This document shows positions 61,437-64,000 of a stretch of 64,000 bases of DNA, piece after piece. The notes below the pieces were generated by a model that worked only from the letters and a program-made list of their open reading frames with translations, had not been told where the DNA came from and did not search any database. Source of the DNA: Varanus komodoensis (Eukaryota; Chordata; Lepidosauria; Squamata; Varanidae); assembly GCF_004798865.1 (NCBI RefSeq), contig NW_025335587.1:2068542-2132541 (forward strand), read 5' to 3'. Made by a program: the position numbers and the translations under genes. The number at the start of each line of letters is the position of its first letter. The stretch's first letter is position 1.

Positions 61437-62770
61437 GAAAGCAGTGAGGCAAGAACTATGGGCATTCTACAGAGGCTGAAAGGAGAGAGGAGGCAATGGT
61501 GCCCTCCACATGCCACTTGTCCAACGAAACACTTCAATAGCCAATCTCATTATTTTGCTCTGGAATGCCAGAAGAGGAGGCTGAGGCACTGCCAGGGCAC
61601 TACACATGCTATTGGAGCCTGTCTCCTGCCCTCCCCACCCACCAAAACAAAAATCTTCAAGATTGCTGTTATGACCTTAGGGTTGCAGCTGGGATGGTTC
61701 TCTCTATGTTGTCTATAAGGGAACAAGGAAGGTGCTCTACTCTGAAACGGCAGCTCCATCTTCAAAGCAGGTTCCTGGGCTCCAAAGTCTCCTGCAACCA
61801 TCTAGGTATCATCTCACTCCCAAAACCACTCAGATATAAAATTACTCAGGCCTTTTAAGCAAGTCCCATTGCTATAAATGAAACTTACTTCCATGTGACC
61901 TTGTTTAGAATAGCAAAGATAGACAAGAACCTGATTAGCAGTAAACTATGTTTCCAGAACTGTAACTAAAAATATATTTCAAATCTAAACATTCATTAAC
62001 AAGTCTCAAAATGAAATTTCAGACAAAACCCCACTATATGCTTTGTTTTAGTGCATTACCACCAGTTTATCAAATCATTGAACTAACACACTAGGACAGA
62101 TATTACCTTCTGCTTTTATAAAAGAATATATTGATATTTGGGTTTGAAATAACGGGTCTAATTGACCTGGCTACTGCTGAGCTTAGAGTTAAGGCCAAAA
62201 AGGATGCAATGTAGTATAACATCCTTATTTGTCTTGTTTCCCCTGTAAAACTAATAAAAGCGTTGAGGGGATGGCATTTAGACCCAGAAACAGCATAAGG
62301 AAAACGATGGAACCATTCTGAATAGTTGTTTTGCTTTGTTTTTATTCTTACCTGTGGTTTGCCTATTGAGATCAGCAAGAAAATTTGTGTGACATATGTT
62401 GATCTCCTTATAAAAGTAGTTTTACTAAAATAAGTTGAGATGCTTTAATATAATTTCATTTCAGATTTATTTTAATTTTATAAGTTGAATAAACAGTATT
62501 CCTTTGCATAAATACATTCTGCTGATACTTCTAAATTTGCATTTCTGTTAGAGTTCAACGTTCAGCACCTATGCCATAAATTTGTTTTTGAAACTCTTTC
62601 ATTCCCTCGAGCGTTCCAGTATATTGAATGCTGTTTGCTTTGTATTATGTTGGCAACAAATCTGCAGTAAAAATACTGTTATGGTTGAGGGTCAAACATA
62701 AACTTAGGCTTGTCTAGTTACCCTTAAATTTAGGCTTGTTTATTTAAATAATTATACCATTTGGTCTGAA
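61437..62770. other. Unassigned DNA, no gene seen
   Basis: No recognised element or coding signature. Confidence 0.4.
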
Positions 62771-62848
62771 GAAACATAGAAACAGAGCGAGCCAGAAGGG
62801 GCCTCCCGGACCATCTAGTCTGACCTCCGGCACCAGCCAGCTCTGATC
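62771..62848 (-). mobile_element. CR1-type LINE 3' end, antisense, cut short by a SINE
   Basis: GAAACATAGAAACAGAGCGA and GACCATCTAGTCTGACCTCC nearly repeat the start of the CR1 end at 22158. Only about 78 bases remain before the SINE. Confidence 0.75.
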
Positions 62849-62852
62849 AAGA

Positions 62853-63112
62853 AGAATCAGTGTGGAGTGATGGTTACAGTGCTGGACTGGGAACCTGGAA
62901 GATCTGGGCTCTAGTTCCCACTCAGCCATGAGGCTCATTGGGTGACTCTGGGCCAGTTCCTCACTCTCAGCCCTAATCTACCTCATAGGGCTATCATTGT
63001 GAGGATAAAACTGGAGAAGAAGAGAACTATATAAGTGACCTCAGATTTCTCACAAGAAGAAAAAAGGCAGGATATAAATGCAAAGTAGTAGTAATCATAA
63101 CCATAATCATAA
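62853..63112 (+). mobile_element. tRNA-derived CORE/MIR-like SINE
   Basis: The head GAATCAGTGTGGAGTGATGG, the body GGGTGACTCTGGGCCAG, CTACCTCATAGGGCTATC and GGCAGGATATAAATGCAAAG, and a long AATCATAACC-type tail are all present. It is complete and the least diverged SINE here by eye. Confidence 0.88.
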
Positions 63113-63402
63113 AGAGATTCCCTACAACAACAATTGCCTTTTCATATCCAAATTTTAAAAAGTGCAAGTCTTCTCTGTGACGAACAATTTAAGGCTTTGC
63201 TAATGAAAGCAAGAAGTATTTAAAGAAACATAAAAAGAAAAAATTCAAAATGCCAGTCTTTGCATTACATTATCCATCACTTCAAATGAAATCTTGCTTT
63301 CTAAAAATATAACATTTGTACTAACTTACCATAAAGTTAGTTCAGTGGGAACTTTTGCAGACAATAATATGAGGAATGGTAGCTCACAACATCTGGATAG
63401 CA
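63113..63402. other. Short unassigned stretch
   Basis: Nothing recognised in about 290 bases. Confidence 0.4.
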
Positions 63403-64000
63403 AAGGCAGGCTGCTTACCTGTAACTGCTGGTCTTAGAGTGGCCATCTGTGCATTCACACATAGGGGCTCTGCACCTACATAGAGAGTGTTGCCAGGAAA
63501 AGTAAATTGCTAGGGCGTTTTGGCGGGAACCCCTTCCTCTACCCCACCATCCATATGAAAGGGAGAGCTCCCACCATTTCCCTTAGTTCCAGCCTGGTGG
63601 CCCCTGGACCAAGGGGCTTGGTAGTACTGAGTGAAGCAGTACCAGTGATAGTACTGTACCTCAATTAGCAAGTGATATCATATAAGGCAGACATTCATAA
63701 TTAATGTACAAATACATACAATACAAATAGTGACACCCACTACAGTAGGTGGGTAGGTTGACCTTTCAAAGAATGACAGTTACAGGTAAGCAACCTCCCT
63801 TTCCTATTTTGGTCTCTGTGCATCAGACATACGGCCAACAAGCGAGCTTATCCATACATGGATGGTGGGTCAGTGTCATCACTGGAAGATCATTGGAAGG
63901 ACTGCTCTCACAAATGCAGTTATTCCTGACACAAATGGCAAGGCAATAGGACAATGACGGTGGATGGAGTCAACCAAGTTGCTGCATTGCAGAGCTCTGG
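63403..64000. repeat. Unclassified repeat, copy B, with inverted ends
   Basis: 63409-63426 (GGCTGCTTACCTGTAACT) and 63778-63795 (AGTTACAGGTAAGCAACC) are inverted copies with one mismatch, bounding 387 bp. The first 250 bases of the interval match copy A at 48996. Similar-looking text from 63796 to the window end may belong to a larger repeat that continues past the window. No coding signature. Confidence 0.6.

Overview
The window looks like intergenic or intronic DNA from a squamate reptile (lizard or snake). It is AT-rich and crowded with retroelement and DNA-transposon remains. I find no exon, host gene, tRNA or rRNA gene, CRISPR array, or prokaryotic or viral gene. The squamate call rests on the repeat mix: several RTE/BovB LINE 3' ends that terminate in ACAAC repeats, many L2-type and CR1-type LINE pieces, lizard-style L1 remains, tRNA-headed CORE/MIR-like SINEs, and hAT, Tigger/pogo, mariner and PIF-Harbinger remains. 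Ruminants also carry BovB, but not this set of L2, CR1 and hAT families. Species cannot be read from the sequence.

Layout. 0-2.1 kb is a decayed L1 (endonuclease to early reverse transcriptase). 2.1-5.3 kb is mostly unassigned. 5.4-10 kb is a repeat cluster: an antisense L2 with a SINE inside it, the 3' part of a Tigger transposon, a SINE, and a deletion derivative of the same Tigger family. 13-16.3 kb holds the best preserved element, a 1.9 kb BovB fragment with a nearly open reverse transcriptase frame inserted in an L2 relic, followed by an older RTE copy. 16-38 kb is mainly unassigned DNA with scattered BovB, CR1, L2, SINE and mariner pieces. 38.1-40.2 kb is a nest: a hAT element with a visible 8-bp target duplication contains an L1 3' end and a small hAT-like element, and a second small copy lies just outside. 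40-45 kb is unassigned. 45-49.5 kb contains two opposed L2 remains. 49.5-53.2 kb is unassigned. 53.2-57.8 kb is a rearranged block: L2, L1 ORF1, a BovB 3' part, an inverted BovB 5' part, L1 ORF2, an L2 3' end and a microsatellite. 58.2-59.4 kb is a PIF-Harbinger transposase relic. 60-61.4 kb is another L2. 62.8-64 kb holds a CR1 end, a SINE and a repeat I could not classify that also occurs at 49 kb.

Nothing here works as an operon or a system. The functional story is element biology: LINE families supplied reverse transcriptase, SINEs end in a tail resembling that of the L2 elements, and small elements with matching termini are likely to have used transposases made elsewhere. I found no convincing undescribed biological system. 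The items most worth a second look are the unclassified repeat with inverted ends near 63.4 kb, the opposed BovB halves near 56 kb, the fold-back at the 5' end of the BovB at 13.2 kb and the nested hAT block at 38-40 kb.
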